Shown: positions 44,134-52,761 of the stretch, piece by piece
Layout of the letters: every line of letters starts with the position of its first letter
Numbering within the stretch: the stretch's first letter is position 1
Assembly: GCF_001941865.1 (NCBI RefSeq)
Contig: NZ_CP016162.1
Span: 3,843,501 to 3,907,500 of the forward strand
Length of the DNA stretch: 64,000 nt
Direction: 5' to 3'
DNA from: Pseudomonas alcaliphila JAB1
GTDB taxonomy: Bacteria > Pseudomonadota > Gammaproteobacteria > Pseudomonadales > Pseudomonadaceae
Position numbers and translations under genes: made by a program
The notes under the pieces: generated by a model
What the model was told of the DNA's origin: nothing
The model's input: only the letters and a program-made list of their open reading frames with translations
The model's database searches: none

Positions 44134-44385
44134 ATGAATGAACTCCCACCGGCTGTACGCCAACTGCTGCATGCCAATCAACGCCAGGCAGCCATCGACC
44201 TGCTGAGCGAATACCTGGCCAACGACCAGAAAGAAGCCGAACGCCGTATCGATCAGTACCTGGAGGACGATCCACCCGTGCACCTGCGCGGCGCTGCCGT
44301 TGTCCGCGCCAGCCGCCTTAACGCCCTGATCTGGCTGATCCTGATCATCCTGATGGCGCTTTTGGCGCTGATCTTCGCCCTTTGA
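44134..44385 (+). CDS. Small membrane protein, conserved in Pseudomonas
   Basis: This 83-residue protein starts at MNELPPAVRQLLHANQRQAA, with AGGAGA about 11 bases upstream of the ATG at 44134. The cytosolic N-terminal part is helical (AIDLLSEYLANDQKEAERRI) and a single C-terminal transmembrane helix (ALIWLILIILMALLALIFAL) ends the protein, as in tail-anchored proteins. The frame is open upstream but the first 60 residues there lack coding character. It is divergent from the DUF2170 cluster and converges on thrC. Function unknown. Confidence 0.75.
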   Translation: MNELPPAVRQLLHANQRQAAIDLLSEYLANDQKEAERRIDQYLEDDPPVHLRGAAVVRASRLNALIWLILIILMALLALIFAL

Positions 44386-44400
44386 GCCGCACACAAACGA

Positions 44401-44425
44401 AACCGGCGCCACAAGGGCGCCGGTT
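44401..44425. terminator. Bidirectional terminator between the small membrane gene and thrC
   Basis: A perfect 10-bp GC-rich stem (AACCGGCGCC / GGCGCCGGTT) with a 5-base loop lies between the two convergent stops. T-rich tracts are short on both sides (TTTCGTTTG in the thrC direction). Confidence 0.75.
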
Positions 44426-44442
44426 GCGTCGAAGCAGAAACC

Positions 44443-45852
44443 TCAGAGCGGTTTGCCGCGATTACCATGAGCCGCGACGAACTGCTGCACGGTCTTCAGA
44501 TCATTGGCCAACACCGTGCAACGCTCTTCGCGCTGGAACAGATCGGTCAGGTGCGCCGGCAGCGCCGGCACGGCATCGATCCCAGCCTTTTCCACCGCCT
44601 CGGGGAACTTGACCGGATGCGCGGTACCCAGCACCACCATGGGCGTCGCCAGGCTGCGGCGGCATTCACGCGCAGCACGCACACCGATGGCGGTATGCGG
44701 GTCGAGCAATTCGCCGCACTCCTTGTACACCTCGGTGATGGTCTCGCAGGTCTGCTCGTCGCTCACTGCCAGCGAATCGAACAACTTGCGCGCTTCGGTC
44801 CAGCGATCTTCGTCGACACTGAAACCGCCGCCCTGCTTGAAGCTGTCCATCAGACTGGCGATGGCCGCGCCGTTGCGGCCGTGCAGATCGAACAGCAGGC
44901 GCTCGAAGTTGGACGAGACCATGATGTCCATGGACGGCGACAGCGTCGCGTGCAGGGTTTCCTTGACGTACTGATTGCCGCTCATGAAGCGGTGCAGGAT
45001 GTCATTGCGGTTGGTGGCGACGATCAGTTGGCTGACCGGCAGGCCCATGTTGCGCGCCAGGTAGCCGGCGAAGATGTCGCCGAAGTTGCCGGTCGGCACC
45101 GAGAAGGCGATGGAACGCGCCGGCGCGCCAAGCTGCAGCGCAGCGTGGAAGTAGTAGACGATCTGGGCCATGATCCGCGCCCAGTTGATCGAGTTGACCG
45201 CTACCAGACGTGTGCCCTTGAGGAAGCCCTGGTCGGCGAAGCTGGCCTTGACCATCTCCTGGCAGTCGTCGAAGTTACCTTCGATGGCGATGTTGTGGAT
45301 GTTCTCACCCAAAATAGTGGTCATCTGCCGGCGCTGCACCTCGGACACACGGTTGTGCGGGTGCATGATGAAGATGTCGACGTTGTCGCAGGCCTTGCAG
45401 CCTTCGATGGCCGCCGAACCGGTGTCGCCGGAGGTAGCCCCCATGATCACCACGCGCTCACCGCGCTTGGCCAGTACGTGATCGAGCAGACGACCGAGCA
45501 GTTGCAGGGCGAAATCCTTGAACGCCAGGGTCGGGCCGTGGAACAGCTCCAGCACCCACTCGTTGCCGTTGAGCTGACGCAGCGGCGCGACAGCATTGTG
45601 CTCGAACACCCCGTAGGTTTCTTCGAGAATCTTCTTGAAGTCGGCATCGGCGATGGAACCGGCAACGAACGGGCGCATCACCCGGAAGGCCAGCTCGTGA
45701 TAGGGCAGGCCCGCCCAGGAAGCGATTTCCTCGACGGTGAAGCGCGGCAGATTCTCCGGCACGTAGAGGCCACCGTCGCTGGCCAGACCAGCCAGCAGCA
45801 CGTCTTCGAAATTCAGGGCCGGCGCCTGGCCGCGGGTACTGATATAGCGCAT
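44443..45852 (-). CDS. thrC: Threonine synthase
   Basis: This PLP enzyme converts O-phosphohomoserine to threonine. The 469-residue protein starts MRYISTRGQAPALNFEDVLL at 45852 and has the PLP-lysine region FHGPTLAFKDFALQLLGRLL, the phosphate-binding glycine-rich GATSGDTGSAAIEG and SVPTGNFGDIFAGY. These mark the longer class of bacterial/fungal threonine synthase. It lies 58 bp downstream of hom and forms the hom-thrC operon. Confidence 0.97.
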   Translation of the reverse strand: MRYISTRGQAPALNFEDVLLAGLASDGGLYVPENLPRFTVEEIASWAGLPYHELAFRVMRPFVAGSIADADFKKILEETYGVFEHNAVAPLRQLNGNEWVLELFHGPTLAFKDFALQLLGRLLDHVLAKRGERVVIMGATSGDTGSAAIEGCKACDNVDIFIMHPHNRVSEVQRRQMTTILGENIHNIAIEGNFDDCQEMVKASFADQGFLKGTRLVAVNSINWARIMAQIVYYFHAALQLGAPARSIAFSVPTGNFGDIFAGYLARNMGLPVSQLIVATNRNDILHRFMSGNQYVKETLHATLSPSMDIMVSSNFERLLFDLHGRNGAAIASLMDSFKQGGGFSVDEDRWTEARKLFDSLAVSDEQTCETITEVYKECGELLDPHTAIGVRAARECRRSLATPMVVLGTAHPVKFPEAVEKAGIDAVPALPAHLTDLFQREERCTVLANDLKTVQQFVAAHGNRGKPL

Positions 45853-45910
45853 GGGATAAACCTTCGTTCTGCAGCACCCGCAGACCAGAGGCCTGCGGGT
45901 GGACACGGGA

Positions 45911-47221
45911 TTAGTTGAGCTGTTCGACGCGCAGACGCACGACCGGCGAGGTCACGCCATCCAGCGCTTCCATGGCGGCGATGGCCTCGATGATACGCGC
46001 CTCGACCACACGGTGGGTCACGAGGATCATCGGCACCAGACCGTCCTGCTCCTCGACTTCCTTCTGCATGATCGACTCGATGTTGATGCCGCGCTCGGAG
46101 AGGATGCTCGCCACCTGCGCCAGCACACCCGGATGATCCTTGGCCTGGATGCGCAGGTAATAGGCGCTCTCGCACTCCTCGATGGGCAGGATCGGGTGAT
46201 CGGACAGCGAATCCGGCTGGAAGGCCAGATGCGGCACACGGTTGGTCGGATCGGTGGTCAGCGCACGCACCACGTCCACCAGGTCGGCCACCACCGCCGA
46301 AGCGGTCGGCTCCATGCCGGCACCGGCACCGTAATAGAGGGTGCTGCCAACCGCATCGCCGTTGACCATCACTGCATTCATCACGCCGTTGACGTTGGCG
46401 ATCAGGCGATCGGCCGGAATCAGCGTCGGGTGCACGCGCAGCTCGATGCCTGCATCGGTGCGGCGAGCGACACCCAGGTGCTTGATGCGATAGCCCAACG
46501 CCTCGGCATAGTTCACGTCGACCGTGGTCAGCTTGGTGATGCCCTCGGTGTAGGCTTTGTCGAATTGCAGCGGGATGCCGAAGGCGATGGACGCCAGGAT
46601 GGTCAGCTTGTGCGCGGCATCGATGCCTTCTACGTCGAAGGTCGGGTCGGCCTCGGCATAACCCAGCGCCTGCGCTTCCTTGAGCACGTCTTCAAAGGCA
46701 CGGCCCTTCTCGCGCATCTCGGTAAGGATGAAGTTACCGGTGCCGTTGATGATGCCGGCCAGCCAGTTGATGCGGTTGGCCGACAGGCCTTCGCGAATCG
46801 CCTTGATCACCGGGATGCCGCCGGCCACAGCCGCTTCGAAAGCGACGATCACGCCCTTCTCGCGCGCCTTGGCGAAGATCTCGTTACCGTGCACGGCGAT
46901 CAGCGCCTTGTTGGCAGTGACCACATGCTTGCCGTTGTCGATGGCCTTGAGCACCAGCTCCTTGGCCAGGGTGTAGCCGCCGATCAGCTCGATAACGATG
47001 TCGATCTCGGGGTTGTTGACCAGCTCGAACACATCGCTGGTCATGGCAATGCCGGTGGTGTCGTACTGCGGCTTGGGCGAACGAATGGCGATCTGGGCAA
47101 TCTCGATGCCGCGACCGGCGCGCCGAGTAATCTCCTCGGCATTGCGCTTGAGTACATTCAACGTACCGCCACCAACGGTGCCCAACCCACAGATGCCCAC
47201 TTTGACCGGCTTCACACTCAA
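45911..47221 (-). CDS. hom: Homoserine dehydrogenase
   Basis: This enzyme reduces aspartate semialdehyde to homoserine, the branch point to threonine and methionine. The 436-residue protein has an N-terminal Rossmann motif (VGICGLGTVGGGTLNVL), the catalytic region AGIINGTGNFILTEM and EADPTFDVEGIDAAHKL, and a C-terminal ACT domain (about 350-430, YYLRIQAKDHPGVLAQVASI) for threonine feedback. It is upstream of thrC and downstream of dsbC on the same strand (96 bp from the dsbC stop). Confidence 0.97.
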   Translation of the reverse strand: MSVKPVKVGICGLGTVGGGTLNVLKRNAEEITRRAGRGIEIAQIAIRSPKPQYDTTGIAMTSDVFELVNNPEIDIVIELIGGYTLAKELVLKAIDNGKHVVTANKALIAVHGNEIFAKAREKGVIVAFEAAVAGGIPVIKAIREGLSANRINWLAGIINGTGNFILTEMREKGRAFEDVLKEAQALGYAEADPTFDVEGIDAAHKLTILASIAFGIPLQFDKAYTEGITKLTTVDVNYAEALGYRIKHLGVARRTDAGIELRVHPTLIPADRLIANVNGVMNAVMVNGDAVGSTLYYGAGAGMEPTASAVVADLVDVVRALTTDPTNRVPHLAFQPDSLSDHPILPIEECESAYYLRIQAKDHPGVLAQVASILSERGINIESIMQKEVEEQDGLVPMILVTHRVVEARIIEAIAAMEALDGVTSPVVRLRVEQLN

Positions 47222-47317
47222 TTCCCCATCAGCACTGCACGAAACGGCCGGAGCATGCCCCGGCCGCAGATAAAGAGCCGCACCTTACGAAGCGGCTGTT
47301 TGTTAGTCAATCCACCG

Positions 47318-48046
47318 TCAGTCGTTAGACTCCAGCGCAATCTTCGCTAGCTGCGGCGCCGGCTGGTAGCCCGGAATCATCTTGCCGTTGGCCAGAACGA
47401 TGGCCGGCGTGCCATTGACCCCGATCATCTGACCGAGCTGGTACTGCTTGGCCACCGGGTTGTCGCAGGAAGCATCGGCCACCCCCTGGCGAGCCTTGGC
47501 GCGATTCATCGCGTCCTGCTGATCCTTGGCGCACCAGACGCTGACCAGCTCCTTGGCCGCCGGGCTGTTCAGCCCCTGACGCGGGAAGGCGACATAACGC
47601 ACTTCGACACCCAGACGATTGAGCTCCGGCACTTCGCTATGGAGTTTCTGGCAATAGCCACAGTCGGTATCGGTGAACACGGTGATATGGGTCTTCGGCG
47701 CCTTCGGCGCGAACACCACCATTTCCTTGGCCGGAATGGCGTTGATCTGCTTAGCCACGGCGCGGCTTTCTTCGATCTCGGTCAGGTTCACGGCCTTGCC
47801 GTCCTTGACCTGAAACAGATAGCCCTGAATCAGGAACTGGCCATCAGCGCTGGTGTAAAGCTGACGACCGCCTTCCAGTTGAACCTGATAGACACCGGGC
47901 ATCGGGCTCTCGGCAATGGCCTCGATCGGCAAGCTACCGTCGAGCGACTTCAGCGTCTGACGGATAACCTGATCGGGATCAGCCGCCAGAGTGACGCTGC
48001 TGCCCAGCGCGAGCGCCAGGGCAATGGAAATACGGGTCAGGGACAT
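47318..48046 (-). CDS. dsbC: Thiol:disulfide interchange protein DsbC
   Basis: This periplasmic disulfide isomerase has 242 residues from the ATG at 48046 (an ATG two codons upstream is also possible). The signal peptide ends near SSVTLAADP. The N-terminal dimerisation domain (about 22-80) is followed by the thioredoxin-fold domain with the active site DTDCGYCQKLH (Cys about 129 and 132) and a second Cys pair near VWCAKD and ADASCDNP. The cis-Pro loop is GVNGTPAIVLANG. It precedes hom; xerD usually lies directly upstream in Pseudomonas but here ohr and a DUF2790 gene intervene. Confidence 0.95.
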   Translation of the reverse strand: MSLTRISIALALALGSSVTLAADPDQVIRQTLKSLDGSLPIEAIAESPMPGVYQVQLEGGRQLYTSADGQFLIQGYLFQVKDGKAVNLTEIEESRAVAKQINAIPAKEMVVFAPKAPKTHITVFTDTDCGYCQKLHSEVPELNRLGVEVRYVAFPRQGLNSPAAKELVSVWCAKDQQDAMNRAKARQGVADASCDNPVAKQYQLGQMIGVNGTPAIVLANGKMIPGYQPAPQLAKIALESND

Positions 48047-48250
48047 GAACACTCCTGTCGAACGACGGACCGGTGAAATCGCTACAGCCTACCACAGATG
48101 GCGTCCCAGACAGCCGACCAGCTAGCAGACGGCACATCAGCTGATCGCCAAACTCCTGAGAACGCTCAACCGCACCTCGACCGAAACACACCCTGGACCA
48201 GCGCTTATGCCAATGACCCGTAGCGCATATAGCAAAATCTTCCATGCATT
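48047..48250. other. Gene-free region between dsbC and the ohr promoter
   Basis: No convincing ORF is seen in this 204-bp portion. The right side becomes A+T-richer from about 48190. The dsbC ribosome site (AGGAGTG) lies at its left end on the minus strand. Confidence 0.5.
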
Positions 48251-48283
48251 TATATTGCGCACTAATGTTTTGCGCAATATAGT
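48251..48283 (+). promoter_or_regulatory. ohr promoter overlapping a 31-bp palindrome (likely OhrR operator)
   Basis: The arms TATATTGCGCA (48251-48261) and TGCGCAATATA (48271-48281) are perfectly inverted with a 9-bp spacer. A near-consensus sigma-70 promoter is embedded: TTGCGC (48255-48260), 17 bp, TATAGT (48278-48283). A repressor on the palindrome would block RNA polymerase directly. OhrR-type MarR regulators are the known repressors of ohr, but no ohrR gene lies nearby. Confidence 0.75.
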
Positions 48284-48360
48284 TCGCTCCGTGGAAACGG
48301 TTAGCGCACAAAAGATTAGCAAGCCAATCCATCACTACCCCACCGACAAGGATCAATGCC

Positions 48361-48786
48361 ATGACTATCGAAAACGTTCTCTACCGTGCAACCGCTGAAG
48401 CCTTTGGTGGCCGTGAAGGCCGCGCTGTCTCTTCCGACGGCATCCTCGACATCGCCCTGTCCACCCCGAAAGAACTTGGTGGCGCTGGCGGTAACGGCAC
48501 CAACCCGGAGCAGCTGTTCGCCGCCGGTTATTCCGCCTGCTTCCTCGGCGCCCTGAAATTCGTCGCCGCCCGCGACAAGCTGAGCATCCCGGCTGACACC
48601 TTCATCGAAGGCACCGTCGGCATCGGCGCCATCCCCACCGGCTTCGACATCGAGGTGGAACTGCGCATCAGCCTGCCCGGCCTGACCCAGGAAGCCGCAC
48701 AAACCCTGGTGGATCGCGCGCACATCGTTTGCCCGTACTCCAACGCCACCCGCGGCAACATCGACGTCACCTTGACCATCGTCTGA
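48361..48786 (+). CDS. ohr: Organic hydroperoxide resistance protein Ohr
   Basis: Ohr is a thiol peroxidase of the OsmC superfamily that reduces organic and fatty-acid hydroperoxides using lipoylated proteins. The 141-residue protein has the catalytic Cys60 in YSACFLGAL and the resolving Cys124 in [13 protein letters not shown], at the usual Ohr positions; Arg18 in [11 protein letters not shown] also fits. It lies downstream of a palindrome/promoter typical of OhrR control and upstream of a DUF2790 gene. The two genes interrupt the usual dsbC-xerD neighbourhood on the opposite strand. Confidence 0.96.
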   Translation: MTIENVLYRATAEAFGGREGRAVSSDGILDIALSTPKELGGAGGNGTNPEQLFAAGYSACFLGALKFVAARDKLSIPADTFIEGTVGIGAIPTGFDIEVELRISLPGLTQEAAQTLVDRAHIVCPYSNATRGNIDVTLTIV

Positions 48787-48845
48787 CAGTTAGCAGCCAG
48801 CGCTTGCGGCCACAGCCCGAGCGCAGCCCCAAGAGGAGAACCACC

Positions 48846-49106
48846 ATGAAAACCCGCACCCTGTTCGCCACCGCCCTGACTGCCCTCGCGCTCAGCGCGT
48901 CGCTCACCACCCTCGCCCACAGCGCCGAGGCCACGCCCTACCGCTACGGCCAGAACCTGGATATCGCCAAGGTGATTTCTATCGACGAGCCCAACAGCTC
49001 GCAGTGCGAAGTGGTCACGGCAACGATGACCTACCGCAACAGCGCGGGTGACGTGGAAGTGCTCGATTACAAACAGCTTTCCAGCGCCTGCGCTAGCCAG
49101 AGCTGA
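48846..49106 (+). CDS. DUF2790 small secreted protein
   Basis: This 86-residue protein has a signal peptide (TLFATALTALALSASLTTLA, cleaved near AHSAE) and a mature part of about 60 residues including TPYRYGQNLDIAKVISIDEP and a Cys pair (QCEVVTATMTYRNS and SACASQS) that may form a disulfide. This is the DUF2790 pattern, a Pseudomonas-rich family of small periplasmic proteins of unknown function, often seen near metal or stress genes. GAGGAGA precedes the ATG at 48846. It is 59 bp after ohr and probably cotranscribed. Confidence 0.85.
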   Translation: MKTRTLFATALTALALSASLTTLAHSAEATPYRYGQNLDIAKVISIDEPNSSQCEVVTATMTYRNSAGDVEVLDYKQLSSACASQS

Positions 49107-49150
49107 TCGACAAGAACAACTCGATGCCCGAGTCGAAGCAATTGAATAAA

Positions 49151-49187
49151 ACCAAACCCCGCACCGGCAACGGTGGCGGGGTTTGGT
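49151..49187. terminator. Bidirectional terminator between DUF2790 and xerD
   Basis: A long stem (ACCAAACCCCGC with ACCG paired to CGGT with GGCGGGGTTTGGT, one bulge) with loop GCAA sits between two convergent genes. GTTTTC follows on the plus strand and TTTTATTC on the minus strand. Confidence 0.9.
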
Positions 49188-49198
49188 GTTTTCAGACG

Positions 49199-50095
49199 TC
49201 AGCCGCGCGGGTGGTGCTGCGCGTGCAGCTCCTGCAAGCGTGCACGTGCAATGTGGGTGTAGATCTGCGTGGTGGACAGATCACTGTGACCCAGCAGCAT
49301 CTGCACCACCCGCAGATCGGCGCCGTGATTGAGCAGATGCGTGGCAAAGGCGTGGCGCAATGTGTGTGGCGACAACGCCTTGCTGATGCCTGCGACCTGG
49401 GCCTGATGCTTGATACGATGCCAGAAGGTCTGCCGAGTCATCTGCTCGCCACGCAGACTGGGAAACAGCACATCGCTGGGTTTGCCGCCCAGCAACAGCG
49501 GACGCGCCTCGCGCATGTAGCGCTCGATCCAGGCAATAGCCTCTTCACCCAACGGCACAAGACGCTCCTTGCTGCCTTTACCGAACACCCGCAACACGCC
49601 CTGACGCAGATTGACCTGCTCCAGCGTCAGACCGACCAGTTCGCTGACACGCAAACCGCAGGCGTAGAGCACCTCGAGCATGGCGCGATCACGCAGGCCG
49701 ATGGGGTCATCCAGGTCCGGCGCCTGCAGCAACGCCTCGACATCCGCTTCGGACAGTGACTTGGGCAGTGGCCGACCGATCTGCGGCAACTCGATCTGCA
49801 AGGTCGGATCTTCACTGATCAGCGTTTCGCGCAGCAAAAAACGGTAGAAGCCACGCACCCCTGAGAGAAAACGCGCCGTGGAACGAGCCTGATAGCCCTG
49901 CTCCAGACGCCAGGCCAGATGATCGAGAATGGCCTCGCGACCGACATGCTGCAGTGCCAGGCCGCGCCCATCGAGCCAGGCATTGAAGTGCTCCAGATCA
50001 CTGCGATAGGCAGCCTGAGTGTGGGCCGAAAGGCCCTTTTCCAACCACAACGCCTCAAGGAAGCGCTCGATTAGAGGGTGAGTCAGCGCAGGCAT
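49199..50095 (-). CDS. xerD: Site-specific tyrosine recombinase XerD
   Basis: XerD acts with XerC at dif to resolve chromosome dimers. The 298-residue protein has the N-terminal SAM-like domain (FLEALWLEKGLSAHTQAAYR) and the catalytic domain with YACGLRVSELVGLTL (first Arg), HTLRHAFATHLLNHGADLRV (His-x-x-Arg) and LGHSDLSTTQIYTHIA (His and the Tyr nucleophile). Its length is exactly that of known XerD. It usually lies beside dsbC in Pseudomonas; here ohr and a DUF2790 gene are inserted. Confidence 0.97.
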   Translation of the reverse strand: MPALTHPLIERFLEALWLEKGLSAHTQAAYRSDLEHFNAWLDGRGLALQHVGREAILDHLAWRLEQGYQARSTARFLSGVRGFYRFLLRETLISEDPTLQIELPQIGRPLPKSLSEADVEALLQAPDLDDPIGLRDRAMLEVLYACGLRVSELVGLTLEQVNLRQGVLRVFGKGSKERLVPLGEEAIAWIERYMREARPLLLGGKPSDVLFPSLRGEQMTRQTFWHRIKHQAQVAGISKALSPHTLRHAFATHLLNHGADLRVVQMLLGHSDLSTTQIYTHIARARLQELHAQHHPRG

Positions 50096-50186
50096 CGATT
50101 GACCTTCAATTACACGGCAGGCAAGTGTTCCACAGCCTACACCCGACGCACCAGCAGGCCAGCCTGACGATCAGACAGGCATCTGA

Positions 50187-50600
50187 CTAGCTAACGAAGC
50201 CCGGCAAGACCGGCACCGGCTTCTGCTGATCATCGACGGCGACGAAACTGAAACTACCGCTGATCGCCCGCTCGCGCCCCTCCTGATACAGCCCCTCGAC
50301 GAACACCTCGACCTCCACCTTGAGGCTGGTGTTGCCCACCTTGATCACCCGCCCGACCAACTCGACGATGGAGCCGGCCGGTATCGCATGCTTGAAATCG
50401 ATGCGATCACTGGACACCGTCACCAACGGCAAACGACAGAAACGCGTGGCAGCGATGAACGACACTTCGTCCATCCAGGCCAGCGCGGTGCCGCCGAAGA
50501 GGGTGTTGTGATGATTGGTGGTCGGCGGAAACACCGCCTTGGTCACGCGGGTTTCCGACAGCGCGATGCGCCGCTGAATCTCTTGCTCTCTTGGGGTCAT
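50187..50600 (-). CDS. Acyl-CoA thioesterase (hotdog fold, YciA-like)
   Basis: This 137-residue protein has the hotdog-fold acyl-CoA hydrolase pattern: PPTTNHHNTLFGGTALAWMD, VTVSSDRIDFKHAIPAG and VGNTSLKVEVEVFVEG. The Asn-His-x-Asn-Thr-Leu-Phe-Gly-Gly motif with the Asp of WMDE is typical of YciA/BACH-type thioesterases, which free fatty acids from acyl-CoA. The start at 50600 is ATG. It lies between rplS and xerD and is transcribed in the same direction as both. The chain-length preference cannot be judged. Confidence 0.9.
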   Translation of the reverse strand: MTPREQEIQRRIALSETRVTKAVFPPTTNHHNTLFGGTALAWMDEVSFIAATRFCRLPLVTVSSDRIDFKHAIPAGSIVELVGRVIKVGNTSLKVEVEVFVEGLYQEGRERAISGSFSFVAVDDQQKPVPVLPGFVS

Positions 50601-50637
50601 GCCATTACCACTGATGATTACTGGAGGCCAGAAACGA

Positions 50638-50663
50638 CAAAAGCAGCCCTTAGGCTGCTTTTG
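50638..50663 (-). terminator. Rho-independent terminator after rplS
   Basis: The stem ACAAAAGCAGCC / GGCTGCTTTTGT lies 19 bp after the rplS stop with a short loop. In the rplS direction it ends in TTTTGTCG, a short T-run inside the stem foot. Confidence 0.88.
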
Positions 50664-50681
50664 TCAGAGAAGCGTCCGAAC

Positions 50682-51032
50682 TTAGGACAGCTTTTCCTTG
50701 ATGCGCGCGGCTTTGCCGGACAGATCGCGCAGGTAGTACAGCTTGGCTTTGCGCACGTCACCGCGACGCTTGACTGCCAGGCTGTCGACCAGCGGGCTGT
50801 AGGTCTGGAAGGTACGCTCAACGCCAACACCGCTGGAGATCTTGCGCACGGTGAAGGCGCTGTTCAGGCCGCGGTTACGCTTGGCGATAACGACGCCTTC
50901 GAAGGCCTGCAGACGCTGACGGTCGCCTTCCTTTACTTTCACTTGTACGACTACGGTGTCGCCCGGGGCGAAAGTCGGGATTTCTTTGTTCATCTGCTCA
51001 GCTTCGAGCATCTGGATAATCTTGTTGGTCAT
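50682..51032 (-). CDS. rplS: 50S ribosomal protein L19
   Basis: L19 sits at the 30S-50S interface near the GTPase-associated region. The 116-residue protein has the conserved [56 protein letters not shown] and [19 protein letters not shown]. It is the last gene of the rpsP-rimM-trmD-rplS operon, 42 bp after trmD, and ends in a strong terminator. Confidence 0.98.
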   Translation of the reverse strand: MTNKIIQMLEAEQMNKEIPTFAPGDTVVVQVKVKEGDRQRLQAFEGVVIAKRNRGLNSAFTVRKISSGVGVERTFQTYSPLVDSLAVKRRGDVRKAKLYYLRDLSGKAARIKEKLS

Positions 51033-51074
51033 GCTGCGCTCCTAAGACAAGCCTCCCGGCCCATCATCGATACG

Positions 51075-51818
51075 TTAACTATCGTCCCGCTGGCGGATGT
51101 ATTCCTCCAGCAGCTTCTTCTCTTCTCCAGAAAGCGAGCGGCTATCCAGAAGATCAGCGCGACGTTCCCAGGTCCGACCAAGGGACTGCTGCAAACGCCA
51201 GCGCCGGATGTGTTCGTGGTTGCCACTAAGCAACACTTCGGGAACACGTTTATCCGCATACACCTCCGGGCGGGTGTAGTGCGGGCAGTCGAGCAGGCCA
51301 TCCGTAAAGGAGTCCTCCTCGGCCGAATCGGCATGACCCAATGCACCAGGCAAAAGGCGCGTCACCGCATCGATCAGCACCATGGCCGGCAGCTCACCGC
51401 CGGACAGGACGTAGTCACCAATCGACCATTCCTCATCGACATGCGTTTCGATGAAACGCTCGTCGATGCCTTCATAACGACCAGCAATCAGGATCAATGC
51501 ATCCTCCTGTGCCAGCTCGCGGACCGCCGCCTGATTCAGGCTGCGCCCCTGCGGCGAGAGGTAGATCACCTTCGCCGTCTCTCCCGCGGCTTGCTTGGCA
51601 CTGGCCAAGGCATCCTCGAGAGGCTTGATCTTCATCACCATCCCCGGACCACCGCCGAAGGGGCGGTCATCCACCGTGTGGTGACGATCGGTCGTGTAGT
51701 CTCGCGGATTCCAGCAATTGAGCTTGAGCAGCTCCTGCTTGACCGCACGACTGGTGATGCCGTACTCGCCGATGGCGGCAAACATTTCCGGAAACAGGGT
51801 GATGACTTCTACGCGCAT
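51075..51818 (-). CDS. trmD: tRNA (guanine37-N1)-methyltransferase TrmD
   Basis: TrmD methylates N1 of G37 in tRNAs reading CNN-type codons and prevents +1 frameshifting. The 247-residue SPOUT-fold protein starts [20 protein letters not shown] and has [52 protein letters not shown] and [19 protein letters not shown], the trefoil-knot motifs. It lies 5 bp downstream of rimM. I chose ATG 51818 and not an upstream in-frame start inside rimM. Confidence 0.98.
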   Translation of the reverse strand: MRVEVITLFPEMFAAIGEYGITSRAVKQELLKLNCWNPRDYTTDRHHTVDDRPFGGGPGMVMKIKPLEDALASAKQAAGETAKVIYLSPQGRSLNQAAVRELAQEDALILIAGRYEGIDERFIETHVDEEWSIGDYVLSGGELPAMVLIDAVTRLLPGALGHADSAEEDSFTDGLLDCPHYTRPEVYADKRVPEVLLSGNHEHIRRWRLQQSLGRTWERRADLLDSRSLSGEEKKLLEEYIRQRDDS

Positions 51819-51823
51819 GAGCC

Positions 51824-52360
51824 TTAGAAATCCGCATCCCAGTCGACCCGCATCTCGCCAGCTGCCAGGTCGATCGAAAGCACGCACTGCCCGGTGTAGG
51901 GCAACAGACGCTCGCGATCATCCAGACTGCCCGCGCAGGGCTTGACCACCATCACATCGTTGGCACCGGTTTCGAACAAGTGGTCGACCACACCGAGCAG
52001 TTGCTCTGCCTGATCAATGACCTTCAAGCCCTGTAACTGGTACCAATAGAACTCGCCATCTTCCAGCTCCGGCAGCTCGCTACGCGGCACGCAAATCTCA
52101 AAACCGGCGTAAGTACGCGCGATTTCTCGATCATCCAGACCTTTCAACTTGGCTACCAGCACCTTGCCCTGAAGGCGGCCGCTGGCCAGTTCCACTTTCT
52201 TTACCTCACCGTCACGCTTGAGCGTCCAGTTGCGGTAATCGAGCACGTTATCGATGGGATCGGTAAAGGAGTACACCTTCACTTCACCCTTGACGCCGTG
52301 CACCGAAACAATCTTGCCGAGAACGATCAGATCCTCGGCGACGGCCGGCGTCGTACTCAT
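51824..52360 (-). CDS. rimM: Ribosome maturation factor RimM
   Basis: RimM helps assemble the 30S head by binding S19. The 178-residue protein has the N-terminal RimM beta-barrel ([20 protein letters not shown]) and the PRC-barrel-like C-terminal domain ([37 protein letters not shown]). It is located 8 bp downstream of rpsP and 5 bp upstream of trmD in the conserved operon. Confidence 0.97.
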   Translation of the reverse strand: MSTTPAVAEDLIVLGKIVSVHGVKGEVKVYSFTDPIDNVLDYRNWTLKRDGEVKKVELASGRLQGKVLVAKLKGLDDREIARTYAGFEICVPRSELPELEDGEFYWYQLQGLKVIDQAEQLLGVVDHLFETGANDVMVVKPCAGSLDDRERLLPYTGQCVLSIDLAAGEMRVDWDADF

Positions 52361-52368
52361 AAAGATGC

Positions 52369-52620
52369 TTAGGCAGCAGCCTTGGCAGCTTCCTTGAGCA
52401 GCTGAGCAACACGCTCAGACGGCTGAGCGCCCTGGCCCAGCCAGTAGGTCGCACGCTCTTGGTCGACGGAAAGACGCACTTCGCCACCAGCAGCGATCGG
52501 GTTGAAGAAACCGATACGCTCAACGAAACGACCATCGCGCGCATTGCGGCTGTTGGTCACGGTCAGGTGGTAGAAGGGGCGCTTTTTGGAGCCGCCACGA
52601 GCAAGACGGATGGTTACCAT
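52369..52620 (-). CDS. rpsP: 30S ribosomal protein S16
   Basis: S16 is needed for early 30S assembly. The 83-residue protein reads [38 protein letters not shown] and [21 protein letters not shown] chose ATG 52620; the in-frame extension upstream is not coding. It is the first gene of the rpsP-rimM-trmD-rplS operon and has a predicted promoter about 75 bp upstream. Confidence 0.98.
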   Translation of the reverse strand: MVTIRLARGGSKKRPFYHLTVTNSRNARDGRFVERIGFFNPIAAGGEVRLSVDQERATYWLGQGAQPSERVAQLLKEAAKAAA

Positions 52621-52694
52621 GTGAACATCGTTCCTATAGTCGGTGCTAACTTGAGGCACACATTAAAAATGGGCCTAGGCCCGAAAGGCCGCAT

Positions 52695-52722
52695 ATTTTA
52701 AGGATTATGCGGCGGTTTGCAA
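52695..52722 (-). promoter_or_regulatory. Predicted sigma-70 promoter of the rpsP operon
   Basis: Read on the minus strand, TTGCAA (52722-52717) and TAAAAT (52700-52695) are separated by 16 bp. A GC-rich dyad (GGCCTTTCGGGCC, 52676-52690) lies in the leader downstream. This is pattern-matching only. Confidence 0.5.
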
Positions 52723-52761
52723 ATCTCTTTTTCCGGACGGCCATCGGCCGGGGTACAGGCC

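Noticed and set aside
45899..47350. A 483-codon plus-strand frame opposite hom
   Set aside because: It is an antisense shadow of hom, dominated by His, Asp and Gly without any domain.
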